Shown here one piece after another: positions 1 through 8,300 of a DNA stretch of 10,023 nt (position 1 is its first letter; each line of letters begins with the position of its first letter). The notes under the pieces are model-generated. The model ran no database searches. It was not told the origin of the DNA and saw only the letters and a program-made list of their open reading frames with translations. Origin of the DNA: Bacteroidota bacterium. Lineage in GTDB: Bacteria > Bacteroidota > Kryptoniia > Kryptoniales > JAKASW01. The position numbers and the translations under genes are program-made. The stretch is from positions 1 to 10,023 of the forward strand of contig JAJYOS010000159.1 in assembly GCA_021796055.1 (NCBI GenBank), in the 5' to 3' direction.

Positions 1-804
1 GGTGCGACGCTCTCCAGCATCACGATTACGTTGTCGGGAACCGCTACGGGAGTCACCGCCGTTAAACTCTGGCAATCGGCGGATGATGCTTTTCGAGGAG
101 ACAATCAGCTTGGAACTGCGCAACCCTACAGTCCGCCCCCAACGTTCAGCAGCCTATCTTCTGCGATATCCACGAGCGGGACGTACTACTTCGTGACTCT
201 CGACCTTGATGCACCATCTGGTTCCGTCATGGCGTCGATCGCAGATAACTCTGCCATTACTCTTACTAATGGCACTCTGACAGGGATGTCTCCCCTTGCT
301 CCTCTATCGCGGAGCGATAACTCTCTACCCGTGCAGGCGACAAATTTTGCGACTGAAGCGACCTTTGGTTCAGTCACTCTATTTTGGGAAACTCAATCCG
401 AGGTTTCAAACGCTGGATTCTACATCCTGCGGAAAGATCCGAATGCATCGTCGTTCAATTTAATCGCGAGCTACACGAGCGACGACAGCCTTCGCGGTCT
501 CGGTACAAACAGCGCCGGGAAGAAGTACCAGTTTGTCGATACGAAAGTCACATCCGGCGCGACATATAGTTACAAAATCCAGGCCGTCAACTCACAATCG
601 ATGACAACCAATGATGTAATGACTCTCTCCGTGACAGTTGACGTTCCTAAGTCTTATGCACTCTATCAGAATTTTCCTAATCCGTTCAACCCGAGTACCA
701 CGATACGGTTCGACTTGAAGGATCCCTCCGCGGTGACGCTGGAGATATACAATGTGCTGGGGCAGCGAGTGGAATTATGGAATGATGGATGCGGGAAGGT
801 ATGA
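1..804 (+). CDS. Secreted protein with type IX sorting domain, 3' part, reading frame broken near its end
   Basis: The gene enters from the left edge and is open from base 1, so its start lies outside the window. Residues about 119-212 look like a fibronectin type III or similar beta-sandwich: 'SVTLFWETQSEVSNAGFYI' near its start and 'YSYKIQAVN' near its end are typical of surface proteins carrying this tag. From residue 219, 'YALYQNFPNPFNPSTTIRF' followed by 'EIYNVLGQRVE' is the start of the type A sorting domain of the type IX secretion system, which directs export across the outer membrane and anchoring or release. After 'GQRVE' the frame reads 'LWNDGCGKV' and stops at 804, although the tag should continue. 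The missing remainder lies in the next frame at 782-919. The N-terminal substrate or enzymatic role cannot be seen. The family call is solid; the protein's function is unknown. Confidence 0.8.
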   Translation, partial: GATLSSITITLSGTATGVTAVKLWQSADDAFRGDNQLGTAQPYSPPPTFSSLSSAISTSGTYYFVTLDLDAPSGSVMASIADNSAITLTNGTLTGMSPLAPLSRSDNSLPVQATNFATEATFGSVTLFWETQSEVSNAGFYILRKDPNASSFNLIASYTSDDSLRGLGTNSAGKKYQFVDTKVTSGATYSYKIQAVNSQSMTTNDVMTLSVTVDVPKSYALYQNFPNPFNPSTTIRFDLKDPSAVTLEIYNVLGQRVELWNDGCGKV

Positions 805-919
805 TAAGCTGGTTAATATGAGCAGGTTTGCGAGCGGAGTGTATTACTACCGCATAGTGGCACAGGGAAATCAGGGAGAAAGGTTTACTTCAATAAAGAA
901 ATCGATGCTTATCAAGTAG
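782..919 (+). pseudogene. Out-of-frame C-terminal end of the preceding type IX sorting domain
   Basis: In frame 2 this stretch reads 'MMDAGRYDKLVNMSRFASG' then 'VYYYRIVAQGNQGERF' and ends 'KKSMLIK' with a TAG at 917-919. It is the missing second half of the tag begun at 655. It matches the intact copy in the large gene downstream, which has 'VMKAGYH', 'SGVYFY' and 'MMLVK' in the same order. Aligned on the intact copy, five codons should lie between 'VE' and 'MM' and only seven bases are present, so about eight bases appear to be missing around 775-781. It is unlikely to be translated on its own, since no ribosome site precedes it. The cause could be a real deletion or an assembly error. Confidence 0.75.
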
Positions 920-933
920 GGATATCGGCTCGA

Positions 934-982
934 ACACCGAGGCGCCCGTCAAAGCGTTAGCAAAAGATGGATGCCTCGGTGT
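934..982. repeat. Perfect 10-bp inverted repeat with 29-base loop
   Basis: ACACCGAGGC at 934-943 is the exact reverse complement of GCCTCGGTGT at 973-982. It begins 15 bases after the stop codon at 919. It could end or protect the 3' end of the upstream transcript, but there is no T-run after it and the loop is long, so an intrinsic terminator is not supported. Confidence 0.45.
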
Positions 983-1055
983 GGCCGGTTGATAGAGAAA
1001 GTGATGGCAATTGCGTGAAGTAATTGCACCGAGTCTTTACGAGGTGCGAGGACTG

Positions 1056-1067
1056 CCCACCGGTGGG
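1056..1067. repeat. 12-base perfect palindrome CCCACCGGTGGG
   Basis: A self-complementary 12-mer lies about 130 bases before the DinB-fold gene, in otherwise unassigned spacer. It could be a binding site for a dimeric regulator of the DinB/reductase operon. No second copy was noticed in the spacer, and no promoter was recognised to anchor it, so a role is only a guess. Confidence 0.3.
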
Positions 1068-1196
1068 TTAGATTATCCGGGCTTGTCCGTGTAAGAAGAG
1101 TGTTCAAAAGGGTACCGCGAGAGGGGGGATTCTCCGGTTCGATACTTAGGTTTCCTTAGCCTATTTTGGTTGGAGAAAAAGGAAAGGGACATCAAA

Positions 1197-1697
1197 ATGC
1201 AGGAAACATCGGACGAGTATCGTAAAAGGATCATAGGTTACACGGAGGGTCGCGACCCGTTGAAGCTGCAGGCAGCGGCACCGAAGAAGCTTGAAGCACT
1301 GCTGAAGGGTGCGTCGCCGTCCATCTTGCACAGGAAACCCGCACCGGGAAAGTGGTCGATTGCGGAAATCGTCGCGCATCTCGCAGATACCGAACTCGTT
1401 GCTGGTTACAGGATCCGTGCAATACTCGGCGAGCCGGGTACATCGATTATCGGATTCGACCAGGACGCCTGGGCCGCTGCATTACACTACGAGAAGCACA
1501 ACGTGCAGAAATCTTTCGAGCAGTACTGCGCTTGTCGGATGGCGAACCTCGCTTTACTGAAGATGATAACTCCGAAACAGTGGAATCAATTCGGCATTCA
1601 TTCCGAGCGCGGGAAGGAATCTGTCAAAATTATCGTTAGAATGTATGCAGGCCACGATATTAACCACTTCCGCCAGATAGAGCGGATACTTGAATAG
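1197..1697 (+). CDS. DinB-fold metalloprotein (DinB_2 / YfiT-like)
   Basis: A 166-residue protein of the DinB/YfiT four-helix-bundle superfamily. The signature is a His in '[14 protein letters not shown]' (His61) and the late pair in '[14 protein letters not shown]' (His153, His157). Together these make the usual three-histidine metal site. Members are divalent-metal proteins; some are thiol S-transferases using bacillithiol or mycothiol, others have no known role. 'APGKWS' before the first helix is also typical of the family. I start at ATG 1197 because GGAAAGGG at 1181-1188 sits just upstream; an in-frame TTG at 1170 would add nine charged residues. The length fits the family. The stop codon overlaps the ribosome site of the reductase gene, so the two are probably co-expressed. 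The protein is likely cytoplasmic, with no signal or membrane segment. The family assignment is firm; the substrate is unknown. Confidence 0.88.
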   Translation: MQETSDEYRKRIIGYTEGRDPLKLQAAAPKKLEALLKGASPSILHRKPAPGKWSIAEIVAHLADTELVAGYRIRAILGEPGTSIIGFDQDAWAAALHYEKHNVQKSFEQYCACRMANLALLKMITPKQWNQFGIHSERGKESVKIIVRMYAGHDINHFRQIERILE

Positions 1698-1700
1698 GAG
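1696..1700 (+). promoter_or_regulatory. Ribosome binding site overlapping the DinB-gene stop codon
   Basis: AGGAG at 1696-1700 shares two bases with the TAG stop of the preceding gene (1695-1697). It lies 7 bases before ATG 1708 and 4 before the in-frame ATG 1705. The spacing favours 1708 as the start and suggests translational coupling of the two genes. Confidence 0.6.
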
Positions 1701-1707
1701 AATTATG

Positions 1708-2694
<987 letters not shown>

Positions 2695-2759
2695 CGCAAT
2701 AATGGTGATTGTCACTGTGCGTAATGATGACTTTGGAGCCAGCGGTCGCCACTGAGTAA

Positions 2760-2788
2760 TTGGAAATCGCCCGAGGCTTTGTTAAAAT
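2760..2788 (+). promoter_or_regulatory. Possible sigma70-type promoter before the DUF4160/DUF2442 pair
   Basis: TTGGAA at 2760-2765 and TAAAAT at 2783-2788 are separated by exactly 17 bases. Transcription would start near 2795, almost on the ATG at 2796, giving a leaderless or nearly leaderless message. This agrees with the absence of a ribosome site before that ATG. A match of this quality can occur by chance. Confidence 0.3.
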
Positions 2789-2795
2789 AATCTTG

Positions 2796-3037
2796 ATGAG
2801 TCCGACGATCTTTCGGGAAAAGGGATACAGGTTCTACTTTCTCTCGAACGAAGAAGATCGAGTTCACATTCATATCACCCGCGAAAAGGCGAAGCAAAGT
2901 TCTGGCTGGAGCCTATTCTTTCACTTGCAGAATATCATGGGCTTAATCAAAAGGATTTGAACGATATACGGAAAATCATAAAGGTACATGAGAGTGAAAT
3001 CATTGCAGGATGGAAAAGACATTTTGGTGAGCGTTGA
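2796..3037 (+). pseudogene. DUF4160 protein, frameshifted
   Basis: Frame 3 opens with 'MSPTIFREKGYRFYFLSNEE' and 'VHIHITREK', the classic start of a DUF4160 protein with its 'PHIHV'-like strand. At 2884-2888 the frame changes. From 2888 the next frame continues 'GEAKFWLEPILSLAEYHG', then 'LNDIRKIIKVHESEI' and 'GWKRHFGER', with TGA at 3035-3037, which is the expected second half. Restoring one A to the run at 2884-2887 gives an intact 80-residue protein, the normal family length. As it stands, the first frame runs on to 2960 with unrelated residues. DUF4160 genes commonly neighbour DUF2442 genes, as here, and the pair is often proposed as a toxin-antitoxin-like module; I treat that as unproven. 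The shift may be a sequencing or assembly indel, a true mutation, or, less likely, recoding. Confidence 0.78.
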
Positions 3038-3356
3038 GAATATAACTTCTCTTGGAATCTGGCTTTTTGCCGATGGCAGAGAATATTACCTGACTTACGC
3101 TGACCCTCCTTACTTCAGAGAACAAACCTTGAGTTCCATTCAAGACGTACAACTGCTTCACAGAACGCATCTGTACTGGCCTCGGCTCGACGTTGATCTA
3201 GAACTCGATAATCTAACAAACCCAGCGAAATATCCACTGAAATCCAGAGTCGTAGCAGAAGCCGGCTCTGCCGAAGGAAGCAACTATCACTCTGAGACAA
3301 ATGGCAGACGTGGGGGCAAGAGAAAATTCCAAAAGGTTCTTAAGAAGAGGTCTTGA
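2988..3356 (+). CDS. DUF2442 domain protein
   Basis: A 122-residue small cytoplasmic protein. Residues about 12-75 match the DUF2442 pattern: 'VENITSLGIWLFADGREYYL' is the first strand pair with the conserved 'DGR', and 'HLYWPRLDVDLELDNL' (61-76) contains the diagnostic WPxLDxDL. The C-terminal third, from residue 88, is an extra tail rich in Gly, Lys and Arg and is not part of the usual domain. AAAGG at 2980-2984 precedes ATG 2988; an in-frame GTG at 2994 is better spaced from it. The start lies 50 bases inside the end of the DUF4160 frame, so the two are probably translated from one message. Members are sometimes paired with DUF4160 as a putative two-gene module; biochemical function is unknown. 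Confidence 0.75.
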   Translation: MRVKSLQDGKDILVSVENITSLGIWLFADGREYYLTYADPPYFREQTLSSIQDVQLLHRTHLYWPRLDVDLELDNLTNPAKYPLKSRVVAEAGSAEGSNYHSETNGRRGGKRKFQKVLKKRS

Positions 3357-3398
3357 CGCCACGCACTGAGAAGTCGAGTATGAGAAGAGAGGGGGCGG

Positions 3399-4052
3399 AT
3401 GGATAGCGCCGAAATTGAGTCGAAGCATCTCAAGCTGAACGAGAAGAAGTGGGACAGGTGGGCGGAGTCTCTGGATAATGAAAACTGGCGGACCAGGTTC
3501 CTTCGCGACGGACAAAGAAAAGTCATCGCGGTCGTCGATCTCAAAGAGGGTGCGAACTTTCTCGACATCGGCTGCGGAACCGGCTGGGCGGTGCATCTTG
3601 CCGCGGAATCGGTCAGCAATAACGGCACGTTTTACGGAGTTGACCTTTCATCAAAGATGGTCGAGAAAGCGAAAGAAAATTTCAGGGGAAGAGAGAACTT
3701 TCATTTCGTGCAGGCAGACTCCGGCTCCATTCCACTTGATAGTGATTTCTTTGATGTGGTGATCTGTACCAACTCGTTCCATCACTACCTCCATCCGGAA
3801 AAAGTCATGGCCGAAATCAATCGTCTCTTAAAGTCCGGCGGAAAAGTCTACATACTTGATCCGACCGCGGATACTTGGTTTGGAAAGATCTTTGACTGGA
3901 TGGGCAGGATTACCGAGCACGCGCATGTGAAGATGTACAGCACGGAAGAGTTCAGGAACATGTTTACTGATTCAGGATTCAAGTACATCCGCACGGAGGT
4001 GGTAAGGTCGCTCGAGAAAATTCATATCGCGGAAAAACGAGCCAGGGTATAG
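3399..4052 (+). CDS. Class I SAM-dependent methyltransferase (UbiE/Methyltransf_11-like)
   Basis: A 217-residue cytoplasmic methyltransferase that transfers a methyl group from S-adenosylmethionine to an unidentified acceptor. Motif I is 'FLDIGCGTGWAVHLA' (54-68), the glycine-rich SAM loop. Asp82 in 'FYGVDLSSKMVEKAK' is the acidic residue that binds the ribose hydroxyls. 'FVQADSGSIPLDSDFFDVV' (103-121) supplies the adenine-contact Asp and motif II. 'LLKSGGKVYILDP' (143-155) is motif III. These match the UbiE/MenG-like subgroup, but the context does not connect it to quinone synthesis. AGAGGGGG at 3388-3395 precedes ATG 3399 closely. It follows the DUF2442 gene by 42 bases on the same strand and may share its transcript. 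The C-terminal part (160-217) is the variable acceptor-binding region. Confidence 0.9.
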   Translation: MDSAEIESKHLKLNEKKWDRWAESLDNENWRTRFLRDGQRKVIAVVDLKEGANFLDIGCGTGWAVHLAAESVSNNGTFYGVDLSSKMVEKAKENFRGRENFHFVQADSGSIPLDSDFFDVVICTNSFHHYLHPEKVMAEINRLLKSGGKVYILDPTADTWFGKIFDWMGRITEHAHVKMYSTEEFRNMFTDSGFKYIRTEVVRSLEKIHIAEKRARV

Positions 4053-4171
4053 GATGTAGGATATACGGAACCGTGGCGACATCCATGTCCGGTATTCATG
4101 TTACGGCATTGGCGCTCGACTCGCTAAAGGAATCCACCGGTCAACCGTTAGATGATGAATTTTTCTCATGC

Positions 4172-4194
4172 CCGGCGCCGGAGTCGGTCGACTC
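4172..4194. repeat. Two adjacent palindromes in the convergent gap
   Basis: CCGGCGCCGG (4172-4181) is a perfect palindrome. It runs straight into GAGTC-ggtc-GACTC (4181-4194), a 5-bp stem with a 4-base loop. They sit between the convergent methyltransferase and HEAT-repeat genes, where a shared transcription end would be expected. Neither has a T-run on either strand, so they may be mRNA 3'-end structures rather than intrinsic terminators. Confidence 0.35.
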
Positions 4195-4203
4195 AGAGAT
4201 AGT

Positions 4204-4716
4204 TTACATCTTCATCCGAATCATCGCAGCCGTTGGCGCAAGGACAATGTGCTTTGATGGGTCTTCCAGAACTTTGATGAGATCATGGTCGTCCGTGAAG
4301 TGGCCGTTCTCTTTCAAACCCTTCAGCACATGGTGGACGGATTCCCTGAGAAGTTTTGAGTCGGCACGTTCCTCGAGAACTTCGAGAACGGGCATGAGTG
4401 AGGGCCTGCCTACTTTGATCAAACCTTCGGCTGCGAGCCACCGTATGTTAGTGTCTTCGTTTTCAAGAGCATTGATCAGGATCGGAATGCAGTCGGGGTG
4501 AGCCATCTCGCTGAGCGTCTTTATCGCTTCCCAGCTCACCTGCTTCTGCGAAAGGTATTGCAATCCGACCAGGAAATTGATTGCAGGTTTTCCGATTTTC
4601 ACAAGTTCCCGTCTCGCCTCCTGTCTCTTAATACTATCGTTACTGAAAAGAAGTTGAACGAGCGCCCCTATATTTTTCTCTTGCACTTCGATTCTCTTTG
4701 TTAATATTGAGTCCAT
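4204..4716 (-). CDS. Small HEAT-repeat protein
   Basis: A 170-residue all-alpha protein. Three to four HEAT-type helical hairpins fill residues about 17-135: 'LVQLLFSNDSIKRQEARREL', 'KQVSWEAIKTLSEM', 'CIPILINALENEDTNIRWLA' and 'SLMPVLEVLEER'. 'DxxIRWLAAEGLIKVGRPS' is the usual second-helix pattern with its conserved Asp, Arg and Ala. Such repeats are protein-binding scaffolds; they are common in bacteria as single-domain proteins with partners that cannot be guessed. I chose ATG 4716 because GAGGAG is 3 bases upstream and a TATAAT box lies about 28 bases before it. A TTG at 4782 would add 22 residues, but the promoter would then lie inside the gene. There is no signal peptide. The last 35 residues are outside the repeats and end 'AAMIRMKM'. 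The gene is monocistronic as seen here. Confidence 0.8.
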   Translation of the reverse strand: MDSILTKRIEVQEKNIGALVQLLFSNDSIKRQEARRELVKIGKPAINFLVGLQYLSQKQVSWEAIKTLSEMAHPDCIPILINALENEDTNIRWLAAEGLIKVGRPSLMPVLEVLEERADSKLLRESVHHVLKGLKENGHFTDDHDLIKVLEDPSKHIVLAPTAAMIRMKM

Positions 4717-4743
4717 AATCTCCTCATGATTTGACAACAGCTC

Positions 4744-4770
4744 ATTATATATAGAAATTCCCGGAGCCAA
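4744..4770 (-). promoter_or_regulatory. Promoter of the HEAT-repeat gene
   Basis: Read on the minus strand, TTGGCT (4770-4765) and a perfect TATAAT (4749-4744) are 15 bases apart. Initiation near 4737 would give a 20-base leader containing GAGGAG and then ATG 4716. The -10 element is strong; the -35 is off-consensus and the spacer short. Confidence 0.5.
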
Positions 4771-4934
4771 CCTCTTTTCCAAAAATAGTCAAAATCGATG
4801 GAGTCAAGGGCTGTTCCAACCTTATATAATTCCCTCCTAATGTTCCCAATAGTATTGCCCGACCCATCAAGCTTCCTTCCGCGCAGGAGTAATAATCCGA
4901 AGTGTGTTCATCGGGGATTATCTGAGTCACGCCC

Positions 4935-4968
4935 TTGACATTTCGGGCAGGGATTTCTAAACTATAAT
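4935..4968 (+). promoter_or_regulatory. Strong sigma70-like promoter far upstream of the large surface-protein gene
   Basis: A perfect TTGACA (4935-4940) is followed 17 bases later by TAAACT (4958-4963), and a perfect TATAAT overlaps at 4963-4968, where the spacer would be 22 bases. Transcription from near 4970-4975 would give a leader of about 355 bases before ATG 5330, or an independent small RNA or the small ORF at 5013. Confidence 0.45.
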
Positions 4969-5012
4969 CGTTTTACGAGTCGTGTGTCGAAGCGATGGGT
5001 GAGCACTAAAGC

Positions 5013-5165
5013 ATGGGAGGCGTCGCTGTTCAACCTGCTGTTTCGTATCAGGGGCTTGGCGCGCATATCGTTATCAAAAGCCGCCGAGCATTTATTACGA
5101 AAAAGTCAGTCTACATATCAGTCGAGGGGGACTTAATGTCTTCGCTATCGCATGATGTTCAATAG
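5013..5165 (+). CDS. Possible small protein of 50 residues, unverified
   Basis: ATG 5013 to TAG 5163-5165 encodes a 50-residue basic, non-hydrophobic peptide starting 'MGGVAVQPAVSYQGLGAHIV' and ending 'MSSLSHDVQ'. It lies about 40 bases after the promoter-like site at 4935-4968. There is only a weak ribosome site (GGTGAG at about 4998-5003). I recognise no family, and it could be chance open frame in a long leader or the remnant of a decayed gene. Confidence 0.2.
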   Translation: MGGVAVQPAVSYQGLGAHIVIKSRRAFITKKSVYISVEGDLMSSLSHDVQ

Positions 5166-5261
5166 TCGGTCGGATGCCCCAACATTTCGTGGATCGCGGC
5201 ATGACCGAACCCACTGAGGCAATTTCGCTTTATCCAGAAGTTCGACAGAACCATTGAAGAG

Positions 5262-5282
5262 GCGGAGAAGGTATTTCTCCGC
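5262..5282 (+). promoter_or_regulatory. 8-bp hairpin in the leader of the large surface-protein gene
   Basis: GCGGAGAA (5262-5269) pairs perfectly with TTCTCCGC (5275-5282) around a 5-base loop, 47 bases before ATG 5330. There is no T-run after it, so termination is unlikely; it may stabilise the mRNA or be a protein-binding element. Confidence 0.4.
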
Positions 5283-5317
5283 GTATATCATTCAAGGAAA
5301 TCTTCATCCTAAACAAC

Positions 5318-5323
5318 AGGAGG
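5318..5323 (+). promoter_or_regulatory. Ribosome binding site AGGAGG
   Basis: A full AGGAGG lies 6 bases before ATG 5330 and 3 before ATG 5327. The spacing makes 5330 the likelier start, which also gives a cleaner 'MRKLFL' signal-peptide beginning. Confidence 0.65.
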
Positions 5324-5329
5324 CTTATG

Positions 5330-8300
5330 ATGCGGAAACTATTCTTACCTGCGTTTCTTTTTGTCGTTCCCCTGATCCTCAACAGCAGGGCATTTGGTCA
5401 GGCTGTCGGTGATTACGGATCAAACGGAACAGGCGGAGGGAACTGGAGCTCTGGCACTACATGGGTCGTGTGCACCACTGCCGGCACATGGTCGGGAGCA
5501 ACAGCGGCAACATCCACGCCAAGCAAGAGCGACAATGTCTGGATAAGAACGGCCGATGTGGTTACACTCGACGCGAGTGGAAAGAATTGTAAGGATCTTA
5601 CGATTCAATCGGGAGCCACATTCCAGGGGAACCACTCCCTTCCGACCAGCAGTATCGTCTATGTTCGAATCAACGGGACGACAATTCAGTGCGACGGCAA
5701 TCTAGGTAATGGACCCACTGATAACATCTCTTTAGAATTCTTGAACGACGTTACGCTTCAGGGGACCGGAACAGTAAATATCGGGCGCTTGAGACCGAAT
5801 TCCGGTTTCGCAGGTCCCGGATCGTTTACCTTTGCCATGAATGCTAACATCAATTACGCGGGATCGGGCGGCACCGGAGGATCAGGAATCTATTCCGACA
5901 ACAGCGGCACTGGTAAAACATTTACGTTCAATGTGAATGCTGGCGATACTCTTAATTTCGCTCCTAACAGCAACCTGACAACCGGTTCAAGCACTTCCGA
6001 AAGTGGAACTGCCACAACAGTATTCAACATAGACGGCGTAGTCAACGTTGGCTACGGAAATGTATTCTTGGCCGATACGATAGGGACTTGCACCGTCAAC
6101 ATCAATGGCACACTCAATGTTGGTAAGACGCTGACTCCACAATACGGAAATAGTAATGTGGCGACAATAACCGTGGGCGCCGTCGGAACTCTGAACATGC
6201 TCGGTACGGGGACTGCAAATTTTAGCTGCGACACTGCCGTTGTTACCGGGGCCGGTTCATTCAGATTGTCTCCCGGTGCCAGGATATCTATCGGCGCGGC
6301 TGCGGGTCTCGATCAGACAACTGGACCGATCAGGACGGCAACAAGAACGTTCAGCAATTCCGGGAGCTACGTCTTCGCCGGAACCACCGCACAATTGACT
6401 GGAACTGAATTGCCTTCAACCATTGGGTCGCTCGGCGTAAATAATCCAGCCGGGCTTTCGTTGACGAACAATCTGGAAGTGGATTCCTCTCTATCCATGA
6501 CAAAGGGAACTCTCAGCATTAATGGCAAGGCTCTTACCTACGGTACCGAAGCGAAACTCTTGTACAATGGCACGGCAGCCCAGAACACGTCAGAAGAGCT
6601 GCTGGCAACATTACCGAATATGGAGGTGGACAACGATGCTGGGATTACTCTTTCGGCCAGCACCACGATCTCGGGAACCCTGACTTTCTCTTCCGGAAAA
6701 ATTTCGACCGGGGCAAACACTCTGACTGCCGAAGCATCGAAGATAACAGGTGCAGGTCCTTCGAGTTTTGTCGATGGAACATTAGCGTGCCCGGTTGCTG
6801 CTGTCGGCACCTTTGGTTTTCCCGTGGGGCAGGGTTCGGATTTTCTTCCCGATACTTTGAATTTCACGGCACTGACAGGAACCGGTTCAGTTCGAGTGTC
6901 CGTAGAAGATACTTCAGCAACACCGCCTGTACCTGCTATCGATCCGACGACCAAGGTATTGAAGAGATACGTCCATATTGTCAAGGACGCAGGGATCACG
7001 GCATTATCCGCAGATGTGGTCCTGAGTTATGCCGATGCGGATCTCGCTGCGGCCGGCGGCATCGATGAATCGACTCTGAACGTTATCGGCACCGATGGCT
7101 CAACATGGTCGCAGGTGCCCGTATCGGTGCGCGTAACTGCCGATAACACTCTTCAGATGTCCGGCCTGACCTCGCTGTCGGATTACGCGATCAGCTATCC
7201 TCCTGCTCCGAAAATAAATGTTGTCTCTATCGCCGAAGCTCGCAAAGATGATAATCACGACTTCGTTCCTGACCACAAGGTCATCGGGGACACTCTAAAG
7301 ATCTACGCAGTCGTCATCTCTCCGGATGTCGGATCTTCTTCCTACAGCTCCTATTATGTTCAGGATGCAACCGGCGGAATTGACGTCTTCGTGTATGGCT
7401 CAAAGATGCAGTTTGAAGTCGGTGATTCGGTCTTCGTTATCGGTACGGTCTATCAGAACAAAGGGTTGACTGAAATCGAGCCGCTAAAAGCAGACTCATC
7501 CAACTTCGGTCTCGTCAAACATAATGCTGTGGTTCCAAAACCGAAGCACTTGACTTTGCACGAGTATCTCACGAATGCTGAGACAGTGGAGGGATCACTC
7601 GTAGAAGTAGACAGCCTGTATAAAGCTTCGGGTACGTGGGGGAAGGGGAAGAACATCTACGTGACGAATGTAAGCGGCACTGACACGACAATATTATACT
7701 TAAACGGAAATACTAACGCAGGACTTTCCGCGGAGCCGGCGTATCCGATCAACCTGATCGGTCTGGCGAGTCAGTACACTTCAAGCGTCCCGGCGAACAA
7801 CGGCTATGAGATCATTCCGCGCGACTCGACTGACATCTCCAAAACAAGACTCATCTCCGTGGTCACGATAGCTGAAGCGAGAAAGGATGATAACCACGAT
7901 TTCATTCCCGACCACTCACTGAACGGAGGTGACACGTTGATGGTTTATGGAGTCGTGACGTCTCCAAATCTCAGCTCATCGTACTCGAACTACTTCATCG
8001 AGGATTCGACTGCCGGCATTAACGTTTACAGAGGCGGTGCAATAATGCCGTTTAATATCGGAGATTCTGTCTTCGTTATCGGCAGGATAATGCAATACAA
8101 CGGCTACACGGAGATCAGTCCTCTCGCCGCCGATTCGGCCCATTTCGGATTGCTCAAACACGATGCTGCGGTCCCGAAGCCTGTTCGCGTATCCCTGCAT
8201 GACTACGCCGCTAACGGTGAAGCGTATGAAGGGTCACTTATCGAGATCGACACGTTGTACAAGGCCTCCGGTGCTTGGGGAGTTGGTCAGAGCGTTTACC

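Larger units (their letters stand above)
4783..5326. other. Long non-coding spacer between divergent genes
   Basis: Between the HEAT-repeat gene and the large exported protein no gene can be supported with confidence. Bases 4783-4934 hold only unconvincing open frames on either strand. A promoter-like cluster lies at 4935-4968, a 50-codon open frame at 5013-5165, and a hairpin at 5262-5282. No tRNA, transposase remnant or repeat array was seen. Confidence 0.6.

Noticed and set aside
1095..1150. tRNA-like stretch with 'GGTTCGATAC'
   Set aside because: The T-arm-like motif has no matching stem, and no anticodon arm or acceptor stem can be drawn around it.
4073..4704. Plus-strand open frames opposite the HEAT-repeat gene
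   Set aside because: The minus-strand gene has a promoter, ribosome site and repeat motif; the plus-strand translations are low-quality and Ser/Arg-rich, as shadows usually are.
4745..4930. Minus-strand open frame of 61 codons with a GTG start
   Set aside because: It overlaps the promoter and leader of the HEAT-repeat gene, has no recognisable family and no clear ribosome site.
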